In this document: in pieces, positions 52,440 through 60,369 of the stretch
Layout: each line of letters begins with the position of its first letter
How positions within the stretch are numbered: position 1 is the stretch's first letter
NCBI RefSeq assembly: GCF_007992175.1
Contig: NZ_BJZT01000025.1
Coordinates: forward strand, 1 to 64,000
Direction: 5' to 3'
DNA from: Methylobacterium haplocladii
Lineage (GTDB): Bacteria > Pseudomonadota > Alphaproteobacteria > Rhizobiales > Beijerinckiaceae
Length of the DNA stretch: 64,000 nucleotides
Program-made: the position numbers and the translations under genes
Notes under the pieces: model-generated
Seen by the model: the letters and a program-made list of their open reading frames with translations, nothing else
Databases searched by the model: none
Told to the model about the DNA's origin: nothing

Positions 52440-52532
52440 CGTCAGTGCGAGGCGAAGCCGAAGCAATCCAGGGCCGCATACGCAACGACGGTGTGTCGGC
52501 CCTGGATTGCTTCGCTGCGCTCGCAATGACGG
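52440..52532. repeat. Interspersed palindromic repeat, family B copy 5
   Basis: GTCAGTGCGAGGCGAAGCCG...AATCCAGGGCC and GGCCCTGGATTGCTTCGCTG...CTCGCAATGACGG. It lies between ssuD and the next binding-protein gene. Confidence 0.85.
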
Positions 52533-52578
52533 CGAGACGCCCGAGCCAGACTTCCCTCACGTCACGACGAGACCGCCC

Positions 52579-53556
52579 ATGCCAGCCATCGCCAAGGCTC
52601 AGCCGCTCGCAAACCTGCGCGACCGCCTGTGGCTCGTGCTCTCCGCGCTCGTCCTCGCGGCCCTCCTGCTCGTCCCGGCGCGGGCCGACGAGAAGACGAT
52701 CCGCATCGGCTACCAGAAATACGGCACCCTGGTGCTGCTGAAGGGCCGGGCCAGCCTGGAGCCGCGGCTGAAGGCGCTCGGCTACACGGTGACGTGGTCC
52801 GAGTTCCCCTCCGGCCCGCCGCTGCTCGAAGCGCTCAATGCCGGCGCGATCGATTTCGGCACGGCCGGCGAGACGCCGCCGATCTTCGCGCAGGCCGCGA
52901 GCGACGTGCTCACCTACGTCGCCCACGAACCGCCGGCCCCGCGCGGCGAGGCGATCCTGGTGCCGAAGGGGAGCCCGCTGCAATCGGTCGCCGATCTGCG
53001 CGGAAAGAAGGTCGCGCTGAACAAGGGCTCGAACGTGCATTACCTGCTCGTGCGCGCCCTGGAGAAGGCCGGGTTGTCGCTCAAGGACATCACGCCGACC
53101 TACCTCGCCCCGGCCGACGCGCGGGCCGCCTTCGAGCGCGGCGCGGTGGATGCCTGGGCGATCTGGGACCCCTATCTCGCCGCCGCCGAAGTCTCGACGA
53201 GCGCCCGCACGCTCAGCGACGGCACCGGCCTCGTGCCGAACCACCAGTTCTACCTCGCCTCGCGCGACTTCTCCGCAAAGAACGGGCCTGTGCTCGACGC
53301 CGTGATCGCCGCCATCGGCGAGGTCGACGCCTGGGCACGTGACAACACCGACGCCGTGGCCCGCGAACTCGCCCCCTCGGTCGGCATTCCGGCTCCGATC
53401 CTGGCGGTGGCCCTCAAGCGCCAGAGCTACGGCATCCGCCCCCTCGACGCGCCGGTGATCGCCGAGCAGCAGCGCATCGCCGACACGTTTCATAGCCTCG
53501 GCCTCGTGCCGAAGGCGCCCACCATTTCCGAGGCCGTGCGCAAGCCGGGAAGCTGA
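52579..53556 (+). CDS. Sulfonate ABC transporter binding protein (copy 2)
   Basis: 325 residues, SsuA paralogue. A signal anchor/peptide (LWLVLSALVLAALLLVPARA) is followed by IRIGYQKYGTLVLLKGRASL, EFPSGPPLLEALNAGAIDFG and GAVDAWAIWDPYLAAAEVST. It has no permease or ATPase of its own, so it probably feeds the shared SsuBC and widens the substrate range. ATG at 52579. Confidence 0.9.
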   Translation: MPAIAKAQPLANLRDRLWLVLSALVLAALLLVPARADEKTIRIGYQKYGTLVLLKGRASLEPRLKALGYTVTWSEFPSGPPLLEALNAGAIDFGTAGETPPIFAQAASDVLTYVAHEPPAPRGEAILVPKGSPLQSVADLRGKKVALNKGSNVHYLLVRALEKAGLSLKDITPTYLAPADARAAFERGAVDAWAIWDPYLAAAEVSTSARTLSDGTGLVPNHQFYLASRDFSAKNGPVLDAVIAAIGEVDAWARDNTDAVARELAPSVGIPAPILAVALKRQSYGIRPLDAPVIAEQQRIADTFHSLGLVPKAPTISEAVRKPGS

Positions 53557-53602
53557 TCGATATCTCGCCGAATCGTTCCTGAAGGGTTCGAAGCAGTCCA
53601 CT

Positions 53603-53740
53603 GTCATTCCGGGGCTCGCCGAAGGCGAGAACCCGGAATCCAGATTCGCTGATGGCTCGGAAGAGTTCACAGCGGCGCGTTCTGCGGACAACCGTCGGCG
53701 GCTCTGGATCCCGGGTTCGCCTTCGGCGCCCCGGGATGAC
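53603..53740. repeat. Interspersed palindromic repeat, family A copy 4
   Basis: GTCATTCCGGGGCTCGCC...GCGCCCCGGGATGAC outer arms, inner AACCCGGAATCCAG / CTGGATCCCGGGTT. It separates ssuA copies 2 and 3. Confidence 0.85.
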
Positions 53741-53789
53741 GGCGAGAGATTTCCAACCGTCAGATCAGCCGTCACAGAGTACTGACATC

Positions 53790-54752
53790 ATGATGAACCG
53801 CCGTCACCTCGGCCGCCTTGCGGTCCTATCCCTCGCGCTCCTCGCCACGACCGCGCCGCTGCGCGCGGAGGAGGGCGGGGTGCTGCGCATCGGCTACCAG
53901 CGCTCCTCGACGCTGGTCGCGCTGCTGCGCCAGGACGAAGGACTGGAGAAGGCGCTGGCGCCCCTGAAGGTCACGGTGTCCTGGCACGAATTCACCAGCG
54001 GCCTGCCGATCATGGAGGCGCTGAACGTCGGCCAGATCGACGTCTCGGCGGACGTCGCCGACACCGTGCCGGTCTTCGCGCAGGCGGCGGGCGCGAAGAT
54101 CACCTACGTCGCGCAGGAGGCCGCCTCGCCGACCGCCCAGGCGATCCTGGTGGCGAAGGATTCTCCCGTGACGCGCGTCGCCGACCTCAAGGGCCGCAAG
54201 GTCGCGGTGACCAAGGGCGCCGGCAGCCACTACCTGCTGCTGGCTGCGCTGGCCGCCGAGGGTCTGTCGTTCAAGAGCATCAACCCGGCCTATCTCACCC
54301 CCGCCGACGGGCGCAGCGCCCTCGCCGGGGGCAGCGTCGACGCCTGGGTCGCCTGGGACCCGTTCCTGTCGGCGGCGCAGGAACAGTCCGGCGCGCGCAT
54401 CCTCAAGGACGGCACCGGCCTGTCGCTCTACAAGCGCTACTACCTCGCCGCCGACGCCACCGTGACGAAGCAGCCCGGCGCCCTCGGCGTGCTGTTCGCA
54501 AAACTCCGCGAGACCGGCGACTGGGTGAAAACGCATCCGGACGAGGCCGCGACCCGTCTCGCCGCCCTCTGGAAGATCGAGCCGGCCGTGATCCGGCAGG
54601 CCAACGACCGCCGCAGCTACAAGGTCGAGCCGGTCACCCGCGACGGCCTCTCGGAACAGCAGAAGATCGCCGACGCGTTTCGCGCCGAGGGCCTGCTGCC
54701 CCGCGCCGTCGACACCACGACGGCCCCGGTCTGGGAGCCGCCGGTGCGCTGA
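53790..54752 (+). CDS. Sulfonate ABC transporter binding protein (copy 3)
   Basis: 320 residues, the third SsuA paralogue. Signal peptide HLGRLAVLSLALLATTAPLR, then VLRIGYQRSSTLVALLRQDE, EFTSGLPIMEALNVGQIDVS and GSVDAWVAWDPFLSAAQEQS. The cleft motif has SADVADTVPVFAQ where copies 1 and 2 have an E/D-x-PPIFAQ version, suggesting a different ligand. Start at ATG 53790 (a second Met follows). Confidence 0.9.
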   Translation: MMNRRHLGRLAVLSLALLATTAPLRAEEGGVLRIGYQRSSTLVALLRQDEGLEKALAPLKVTVSWHEFTSGLPIMEALNVGQIDVSADVADTVPVFAQAAGAKITYVAQEAASPTAQAILVAKDSPVTRVADLKGRKVAVTKGAGSHYLLLAALAAEGLSFKSINPAYLTPADGRSALAGGSVDAWVAWDPFLSAAQEQSGARILKDGTGLSLYKRYYLAADATVTKQPGALGVLFAKLRETGDWVKTHPDEAATRLAALWKIEPAVIRQANDRRSYKVEPVTRDGLSEQQKIADAFRAEGLLPRAVDTTTAPVWEPPVR

Positions 54753-54757
54753 CGGGA

Positions 54758-55126
54758 TCAGCCGCGCTCGGCCGGCTTGATCTTCAGCTGGTCGATCGCC
54801 CAGCGCCAGGTGCCGTCCGCTTGCCGCCGCGCGGATTCGACAGAGAGGCTGCCGTTCGGCAGGCGGGCGAAGGTCAGGGCGAGATCGCCGTTGACGAGGG
54901 CCGGTAGGGTCTCGGGGACAGGAAAGTCGGACTTCTTCGCGAGAAGGTCGGCGTAGAAACGTCGGATCTCGGCGTGGCCCGTCGCCACCACCTTGCCCGC
55001 GGCGAGCACCGCATCCGGCTCGTAGAGCGCCACCAGACCCTCGACGTCGCCGGCATTGGCGCGGGCGTTGAAAAGGCCGGCCAAGTCCCCGGGTTCGTGC
55101 GCGCCCTTGCGATCGTTGTTCGACAT
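54758..55126 (-). CDS. SnoaL/NTF2-like (DUF4440-type) protein
   Basis: 122 residues from ATG at 55126, with GGAG-like sequence upstream (AGGAGACAATCC). NTF2-like cone fold signals: LAGLFNARANAGDVEGLVAL, YEPDAVLAAGKVVATGHAEI, RRFYADLLAKK and the C-terminal GTWRWAIDQLKIKP. Members are isomerases or binding proteins; no substrate indicated. It follows the OsmC gene by 17 bases on the same strand, so it is probably co-transcribed. Confidence 0.8.
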   Translation of the reverse strand: MSNNDRKGAHEPGDLAGLFNARANAGDVEGLVALYEPDAVLAAGKVVATGHAEIRRFYADLLAKKSDFPVPETLPALVNGDLALTFARLPNGSLSVESARRQADGTWRWAIDQLKIKPAERG

Positions 55127-55143
55127 CGGATTGTCTCCTCTTC

Positions 55144-55581
55144 CTATTTCAGGCGTTCGCCCGTGGCGTCCCGAACCGCGACGGTGACGGGAATGCCGGC
55201 CTTCACGCTCTCCGAGACGGTGCAGAACTGCTCGAACTGAGCGAGCACCTGCGCGATCCGGGGCATCGCCACCGCCGACGCGCCGAGCGTGATCTCCACG
55301 TCGATGCCGCCGATACGCAGGCGCTGCCCGGCGTTGCGTTCGATCCGGGCCGAGGCCCGCGCGGTCACGCCGCCGCCGTCCTGCCGGTACTTGCCCAGCG
55401 CGAAGGCGAGGCTGGCGCAGAGGCAGTTGCTCACGCCCGCGATCAGCACCTGCTCCGGCGACGGGCCCTCGCCGCGGCCGATCGGCTCCGGCTCGTCCGA
55501 GACCAGCGCCGGGAAGGCCGCGCCGAAATCGATCAGGAACTTGAAGCCCTCGACCTGGGTGATGGTGATGCTCGGTGCCAT
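55144..55581 (-). CDS. OsmC/Ohr family protein
   Basis: 145 residues from ATG at 55581; an earlier Met at 55614 is possible. The family features are the GPSPEQVLIAGVSNCLCASL helix with a cysteine in the usual first peroxidatic position and the later EQFCTVSESVKAGIPV with the second cysteine. Both redox cysteines are present, so thiol-dependent hydroperoxide reduction is likely. It is divergent from the PAS gene across a TGGTATACCA palindrome. Confidence 0.85.
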   Translation of the reverse strand: MAPSITITQVEGFKFLIDFGAAFPALVSDEPEPIGRGEGPSPEQVLIAGVSNCLCASLAFALGKYRQDGGGVTARASARIERNAGQRLRIGGIDVEITLGASAVAMPRIAQVLAQFEQFCTVSESVKAGIPVTVAVRDATGERLK

Positions 55582-55711
55582 CGCGGCTTTGTCCTCGCCT
55601 GATCCCGCCGTCATGCGCTCCCGCCTCGGATCCAACCAAACGCCGCCCGCCGGTTTCCCGAGCGAAGCGATCGAAGTGGTCCCGCCCCGGTCTTGACGCT
55701 GATTTCGTATT

Positions 55712-55721
55712 TGGTATACCA
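55712..55721. promoter_or_regulatory. TGGTATACCA palindrome (operator candidate)
   Basis: A perfect 10-bp palindrome lies in the OsmC-PAS spacer and is also found upstream of oxc (62230-62241). A variant lies upstream of the OFA transporter (63701-63719). GntR-type binding is inferred. Confidence 0.5.
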
Positions 55722-55839
55722 GATGCCAATCACCGAGTCACTGGAGCGAGGGGGCGAGCCTCTCGGTCCGGAAAACGGGAGGATGAGACGCCATGACCGA
55801 TCCCTGCACCGCCATCCGGCACGCGGCGTCGGTGTGATC

Positions 55840-56283
55840 ATGGCACCGGGCTTCGACGTTTCCGGGCTGGTCGCCGCCATCGGCGACGCGGTGGTCGTCT
55901 CCGATCCGGAGGGGCTGATCGTGGTCTGGAATCCGGCCGCCGAACGGATCTTCGGGTTCTCGGAAGCTGAGGCCCTGGGCCAGCCCCTCGACCTGATCAC
56001 GCCCGACCGCCACCGCAGGCGGCACTGGGACGGCTACCACAAGACCATGCGCACGGGCGTAACCAAGTACGGCGCCGACGTGCTTCGCGTGCCGGCCCTG
56101 CACAAGGACGGCCGCTCACTCTCCATCGCCTTCACCGTCGGTATGCTCCACGGCGCCGACGGCGCGGTCACCGGCATCGCCGCGATCATCCGCGACGAGA
56201 CCGCGCGCTGGGAAGACGAACGGCAGCTCCGTCGCCGGGTCTCGGATCTCGAGGCCGGGGTGCAGGCATCCATTTCAGCGTGA
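55840..56283 (+). CDS. Single-domain PAS protein
   Basis: 147 residues from ATG at 55840; longer starts exist at 55693. A PAS fold is clear: IGDAVVVSDPEGLIVVWNPA, AERIFGFSEAEALGQPLDLI, TPDRHRRRHWDGYHKTMRTG, and FTVGMLHGADGAVTGIAAII with the PAC end. A short helix (RQLRRRVSDLEA) follows, but there is no kinase or other output domain. It probably signals by protein contact. Similar PAS proteins can bind heme or flavin; no ligand can be read here. It precedes frc by 107 bases. Confidence 0.8.
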   Translation: MAPGFDVSGLVAAIGDAVVVSDPEGLIVVWNPAAERIFGFSEAEALGQPLDLITPDRHRRRHWDGYHKTMRTGVTKYGADVLRVPALHKDGRSLSIAFTVGMLHGADGAVTGIAAIIRDETARWEDERQLRRRVSDLEAGVQASISA

Positions 56284-56390
56284 TTTGAAGACGAACCCGA
56301 TTTGACGTCGAACGACCAATTTTTAGATTTAGAAATTCTTAAAGAAGACTTCGACCCCGCAACGCCACAGACTACAGGGAGACAACGACC

Positions 56391-57641
56391 ATGAGCCAGC
56401 CGCTCGAAGGCATCAAGATCATCGACTTCACCCACGTTCAGGCCGGACCGGCCTGCACGCAGCTCCTCGCCTGGTTCGGCGCTGACGTGATCAAGGTCGA
56501 GCGCCCCGGCGCCGGCGACGTCACCCGCAACCAGCTGCGCCACGTCGAAGGGGCGGACGCGCTCTACTTCACGATGCTGAATTCGAACAAGCGTTCGCTG
56601 ACCCTCGACACCAAGACCAAGCAGGGCAAGGAAGTCCTCGAGAAGCTCATCAAAGAGTCGGACGTCATGGTCGAGAATTTCGGCCCCGGCGCCCTCGACC
56701 GCATGGGCTTCTCCTGGGAGAAGATCCAGGAACTCAACCCCGGCATGGTCCTCGCCTCGGTGAAGGGCTTCTCCGACGGCCACCATTACGAGGACCTGAA
56801 GGTCTACGAGAACGTCGCGCAATGCGCGGGCGGCGCGGCCTCCACCACCGGCTTCTGGGACGGCCCGCCCACCGTGTCGGCCGCCGCCCTCGGCGATTCC
56901 AACACCGGCATGCACCTCGCCATCGGCATCCTCACGGCGCTGCGCCACAAGGACAAGACCGGCCGGGGCCAGAAGGTCGCCGTCTCGATGCAGGACGCGG
57001 TGATCAACCTCTGCCGCGTGAAGCTCCGCGACCAGCAGCGCCTCGACGCCATCGGCTACCTGGAGGAATACCCGCAATATCCGCACGGCGAGTTCACGGA
57101 CGTGGTGCCGCGCGGCGGCAATGCGGGCGGCGGCGGCCAGCCGGGCTGGGTGCTGAAGTGCAAGGGCTGGGAGACCGACCCGAACGCCTACATCTACTTC
57201 ACGATCCAGGGCCATGCCTGGGCCCCGATCTGCAAGGCGCTCGGCAAGGAGGAATGGATCGACGATCCGGCCTACAACACCGCCCGTGCCCGCCAGGACA
57301 AGATCATGGACATCTTCGGCACGATCGAAGCGTGGCTCGCCGACAAGACCAAGTTCGAGGCCGTCGACATCCTGCGCAAGTTCGACATCCCGTGCTCGCC
57401 GGTGCTGTCGATGAAGGAAATCTCGGTCGACAAGTCCCTGCGCGAGAGCGGCACCATCACCGAGGTGCAGCACCCCAAGCTCGGTTCGTACCTGACCGTC
57501 GGAAGCCCGATCAAATTCTCGGACCTCCAGGTCGACATCAAGGCCTCGCCGCTGCTCGGCGAGCACACCAACGAGGTCCTGGCCGGCCTCGGCTACAACC
57601 AGCAGCAGATCGCCGAGCTCCACGACGCCAAGGCGGTCTGA
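56391..57641 (+). CDS. frc: Formyl-CoA:oxalate CoA-transferase
   Basis: 416 residues of a class III CoA-transferase. ATG at 56391 with GGGAGA upstream. [20 protein letters not shown] opens the protein, the catalytic Asp is D169 in [10 protein letters not shown], and [18 protein letters not shown] is the glycine loop that guards the active site in Frc. It swaps CoA from formyl-CoA to oxalate, giving oxalyl-CoA for Oxc. oxc lies 2.7 kb away on the other strand. Confidence 0.96.
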   Translation: MSQPLEGIKIIDFTHVQAGPACTQLLAWFGADVIKVERPGAGDVTRNQLRHVEGADALYFTMLNSNKRSLTLDTKTKQGKEVLEKLIKESDVMVENFGPGALDRMGFSWEKIQELNPGMVLASVKGFSDGHHYEDLKVYENVAQCAGGAASTTGFWDGPPTVSAAALGDSNTGMHLAIGILTALRHKDKTGRGQKVAVSMQDAVINLCRVKLRDQQRLDAIGYLEEYPQYPHGEFTDVVPRGGNAGGGGQPGWVLKCKGWETDPNAYIYFTIQGHAWAPICKALGKEEWIDDPAYNTARARQDKIMDIFGTIEAWLADKTKFEAVDILRKFDIPCSPVLSMKEISVDKSLRESGTITEVQHPKLGSYLTVGSPIKFSDLQVDIKASPLLGEHTNEVLAGLGYNQQQIAELHDAKAV

Positions 57642-58014
57642 GAGCTTTCCGGTCGACCGGATCAGATGGCGCATCGCTTCCCCTCCCCGTCGCGGGGAGG
57701 GGTCGGGGACGGCGGTGGTCGAGGACGGTGCGCCGTGGTGCCGTCCGCACCACCGCCAACGCCTTCCCCGCAAGGACCGTGGGCCGGGCGGATCCGAATC
57801 GAAGCCGTCGTCTTCCGTCGTCCTACCCACCACCTCACCCTGAGGTGGTGGGTAGGACGCGGACAGGATCCGTAAAGGCCGCACCGGCGGTGACGCGCCG
57901 CCGAACCGCTCTTGCGACGATTCCGGGCCGATCCCTCGGTCCGGCTTTTCTTATTCGGGAGCCGGAGGCGGCGGCCTTTGGCTCGTCGCCCCGATCCCGT
58001 CAGCGCCGAGGCCC
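57642..58014. repeat. Hairpin-rich spacer after frc
   Basis: It contains a perfect 18-bp stem, GTCCTACCCACCACCTCA (57822-57839) with TGAGGTGGTGGGTAGGAC (57843-57860) around a 3-base loop, and before it an imperfect GC-rich fold at about 57676-57775 (CGCGGGGAGG...CCTTCCCCGC). There is no T-run. No gene seen. Confidence 0.6.
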
Positions 58015-59211
58015 GTGCCGATGCTGAGCCCGCTCCTGCGCCGGTTCGTTCCGGAACTCCTCGCCGTCAGCCCACGGGAGCGCGTCCGCTCGGCCTGCGG
58101 CGCAGTGGTCGGAATCCTCGTCACCGGATTGGTCGCGCGGAGCGCCGTCGGATCGGAGGCCGCTCTGCCGGCCCTGATCGCGCCGATGGGCGCCTCGGCC
58201 GTCCTGCTCTTCGCCGTGCCGTCGAGTCCCCTGGCGCAGCCCTGGTCGATCCTCGGCGGCAACCTGGTGGCGGCGCTCGTCGGCGTCACGGTGGCCGCGA
58301 GCATCGCGGACCCGGTTCTGGCCGCTTCCGTCGCGGCGGGACTCGCCATCGCGCTGATGATGCTGCTCGGCTGCCTGCATCCGCCGAGCGGCGCCGTCGC
58401 GCTGACCGCCGTGCTCGGAGGCCCGGCGATCCGCGATCTCGGCTACGGCTTCGTGATCTGGCCGGTCGGCCTGAACTCGGCCCTGCTGCTTCTCTGCGCC
58501 CTGCTGTTCAACAACCTGACGGGGCGCTCATACCCGCATGTGGCGCCGGGCCGGCCGGCGCGCGGCAGCGATCCGGTCCCGGCCTCGGGCAGCGGACTCA
58601 CCGCCGCCGATCTCGATGCGGCGCTCCGGGACGTCGACGAGATCCTCGACATCGGCCGCGGCGACCTCCAGGCGATCCTGCGCCGGGCGCAGATCCATGC
58701 GTCGCTGCGCCTCTCGGGCCAGACGACCTGCGCCGCGCTGCTGTCGCGGGAGGTGCGCGCCATCGCGCCGGAGACGCCCCTGCGCGAGGCCCTCGAGATG
58801 CTGCGCGGCCACCGCGTCACCATGCTGCCGGTCACCGACGAGGGCGCGCGGGTGCTCGGCGTCGTCACCCAGAGCGATCTCATCGACAAGACGGTCTGGG
58901 ACCGGCGCGGACCGCGCCTCGGCCTCGGCCGCCGGCTCCGGCTGACGCGCGACCGGGGCCGCGCGCCGCACGGCACGGTCGCCGACGTCATGACCACGGA
59001 CATCACGACGCTGCACCCGGACACGGTGGCGGGCGAGGCCGCCCTGCTGATGACCCAGGCCGGCCTCCACCATGCGCCGGTGACGGACGGGGACGGGCGG
59101 CTGGTCGGGGTCGTCGCCCAGACCGATCTCGTCGGCGCCATGCTCGCCGACATGGCGAGCCGCGGCGTCGAGAGCCCGGCTGTGCGCCGAGCGACGGCCG
59201 CCGTGTCCTGA
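58015..59211 (+). CDS. HPP-domain membrane protein with two CBS domains
   Basis: 398 residues from GTG at 58015 (ATG at 58021 is also possible). The N-terminal four-helix membrane domain contains the family motif LGCLHPPSGAVALTAVLGGP. The C-terminal half has two CBS motifs: VRAIAPETPLREALEMLRGH and TTDITTLHPDTVAGEAALLM with VGVVAQTDLVGAMLADM. HPP proteins have been linked to nitrite transport in plastids; CBS pairs sense adenine nucleotides. A regulated channel or transporter is likely; substrate unknown. Confidence 0.88.
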   Translation: MPMLSPLLRRFVPELLAVSPRERVRSACGAVVGILVTGLVARSAVGSEAALPALIAPMGASAVLLFAVPSSPLAQPWSILGGNLVAALVGVTVAASIADPVLAASVAAGLAIALMMLLGCLHPPSGAVALTAVLGGPAIRDLGYGFVIWPVGLNSALLLLCALLFNNLTGRSYPHVAPGRPARGSDPVPASGSGLTAADLDAALRDVDEILDIGRGDLQAILRRAQIHASLRLSGQTTCAALLSREVRAIAPETPLREALEMLRGHRVTMLPVTDEGARVLGVVTQSDLIDKTVWDRRGPRLGLGRRLRLTRDRGRAPHGTVADVMTTDITTLHPDTVAGEAALLMTQAGLHHAPVTDGDGRLVGVVAQTDLVGAMLADMASRGVESPAVRRATAAVS

Positions 59212-59215
59212 TCGG

Positions 59216-59911
59216 TCAGTCGGCGGCCGGATACTCTCGGAAGAAGAAGTCGACCGCCTGCCGCACGACGGCCGGGTCGTAGGCGTGCGGCCCGTCATAT
59301 TCGACGTAGGTCAGGTCGTAGCCGGCCTCGGTCAGCAGCCGGGCATGCACGCGGGCGCTGCGGTCGATCGGGATCTGCTCGTCGCGCGTGCCGTGCGAGA
59401 GGAACACCCGCGGCGCGCCGGCCTGGGCCTGGACGGACAGGAACCCGGCCGAGGACACGATGACGTGGCTGACGATGTCGCCGTTGGTGAGGCCGACGGA
59501 CATCGCGTAGCTGCCGCCGTCGGAATGCCCGGCGAAGGCGAGCCGGCCGGGATCGAGCAGGAAGTGCGCGGCGACCGCGGCCAGCGTCAGGTCCAGCCGC
59601 TCGCGGTCGGGGCCGTTGCCGGCGATCACGAGATCCCAGGTCGGATGCAGCGATTGCGGCGCCAGCAGCAGGAAGCCGCGCGCCTCCGCATGGGTCTCCA
59701 GCATCGGCAGGATCTTTTGGGCGCTGCCGCCGCCGCCATGGAACAGCACCACCAGCGGCACCGGCCGGCGCGGACGAATCGCCTGCGGCACGAACAGCAC
59801 CGCGTCGCGCTCCGCAAACAACCCGAGCTCGTGGCGACCCGGGGGGAGGGGGGCTTCGGTCGGCAACCGGTGGAGGAAGCTCAACCGGCCCGCGAGGTGG
59901 GGGTCGATCAT
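59216..59911 (-). CDS. Phospholipase/carboxylesterase-type alpha/beta hydrolase
   Basis: 231 residues. The oxyanion motif LVVLFHGGGGSAQKILPMLE, the nucleophile elbow FAGHSDGGSYAMSVGL, the acid in FLSHGTRDEQIPIDRS and the catalytic His in YDGPHAYDPAVV give a complete triad. It resembles YpfH/PHB-depolymerase-like esterases. Cytoplasmic, no signal. Convergent with the HPP-CBS gene. Confidence 0.85.
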   Translation of the reverse strand: MIDPHLAGRLSFLHRLPTEAPLPPGRHELGLFAERDAVLFVPQAIRPRRPVPLVVLFHGGGGSAQKILPMLETHAEARGFLLLAPQSLHPTWDLVIAGNGPDRERLDLTLAAVAAHFLLDPGRLAFAGHSDGGSYAMSVGLTNGDIVSHVIVSSAGFLSVQAQAGAPRVFLSHGTRDEQIPIDRSARVHARLLTEAGYDLTYVEYDGPHAYDPAVVRQAVDFFFREYPAAD

Positions 59912-59954
59912 GGCGTCACCTTCGGGAGCGTTCGACGGGAAGATCCCACCCAGT

Positions 59955-60063
59955 CCCTCATCCTGAGGTGCCGGAGCGCAGCGGAGGCCTAGAAGAACCT
60001 CCAGATGTCGCCGAGCGATCTGGAGGACCCTTCGTGGCCGCTTCGCGGCGCCTTAGGATGAGG
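59955..60063. repeat. Interspersed repeat, family D copy 2
   Basis: CCCTCATCCTGAGGTGC starts the element and GCGCCTTAGGATGAGG ends it; CCTCCAGAT / ATCTGGAGG are inner arms. Related to 9531-9641. Confidence 0.7.
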
Positions 60064-60140
60064 TTGGGGATGGGACGAGAAGAGCAACCGGTCGGTCCGC
60101 ACCGTTTCCAGCAGATCCGTTCGGATCGTGCGCATCCCCT

Positions 60141-60329
60141 CGCCCCGCACGCGGGGAGAGGGCCGCGACGACCTTGTCGTCGGCGCGGCGAGGCGGCAGC
60201 CGAAGGTGAGGGGGCCTCATCGGAAGAGCCACTTCCGGTGAGGCCCCCTCACCGCCGCTTCGGCTTCGCCTCCGCTTCCTTCATGGACGACGAGGTCCAT
60301 GAAGGCCTCTCCCCGCGCGCGGGGAGAGG
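60141..60329. repeat. Interspersed repeat, family C copy 2
   Basis: CGCCCCGCACGCGGGGAGAG and CTCTCCCCGCGCGCGGGGAG flank an inner GTGAGGGGGCC / GGCCCCCTCAC pair. Same design as 8104-8292. Together with the family D copy it fills the 458-base gap before the oxc end. Confidence 0.75.
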
Positions 60330-60369
60330 GGGGATGCGCGACACCGAAGCGATCAGGTCGGAATCCGCT

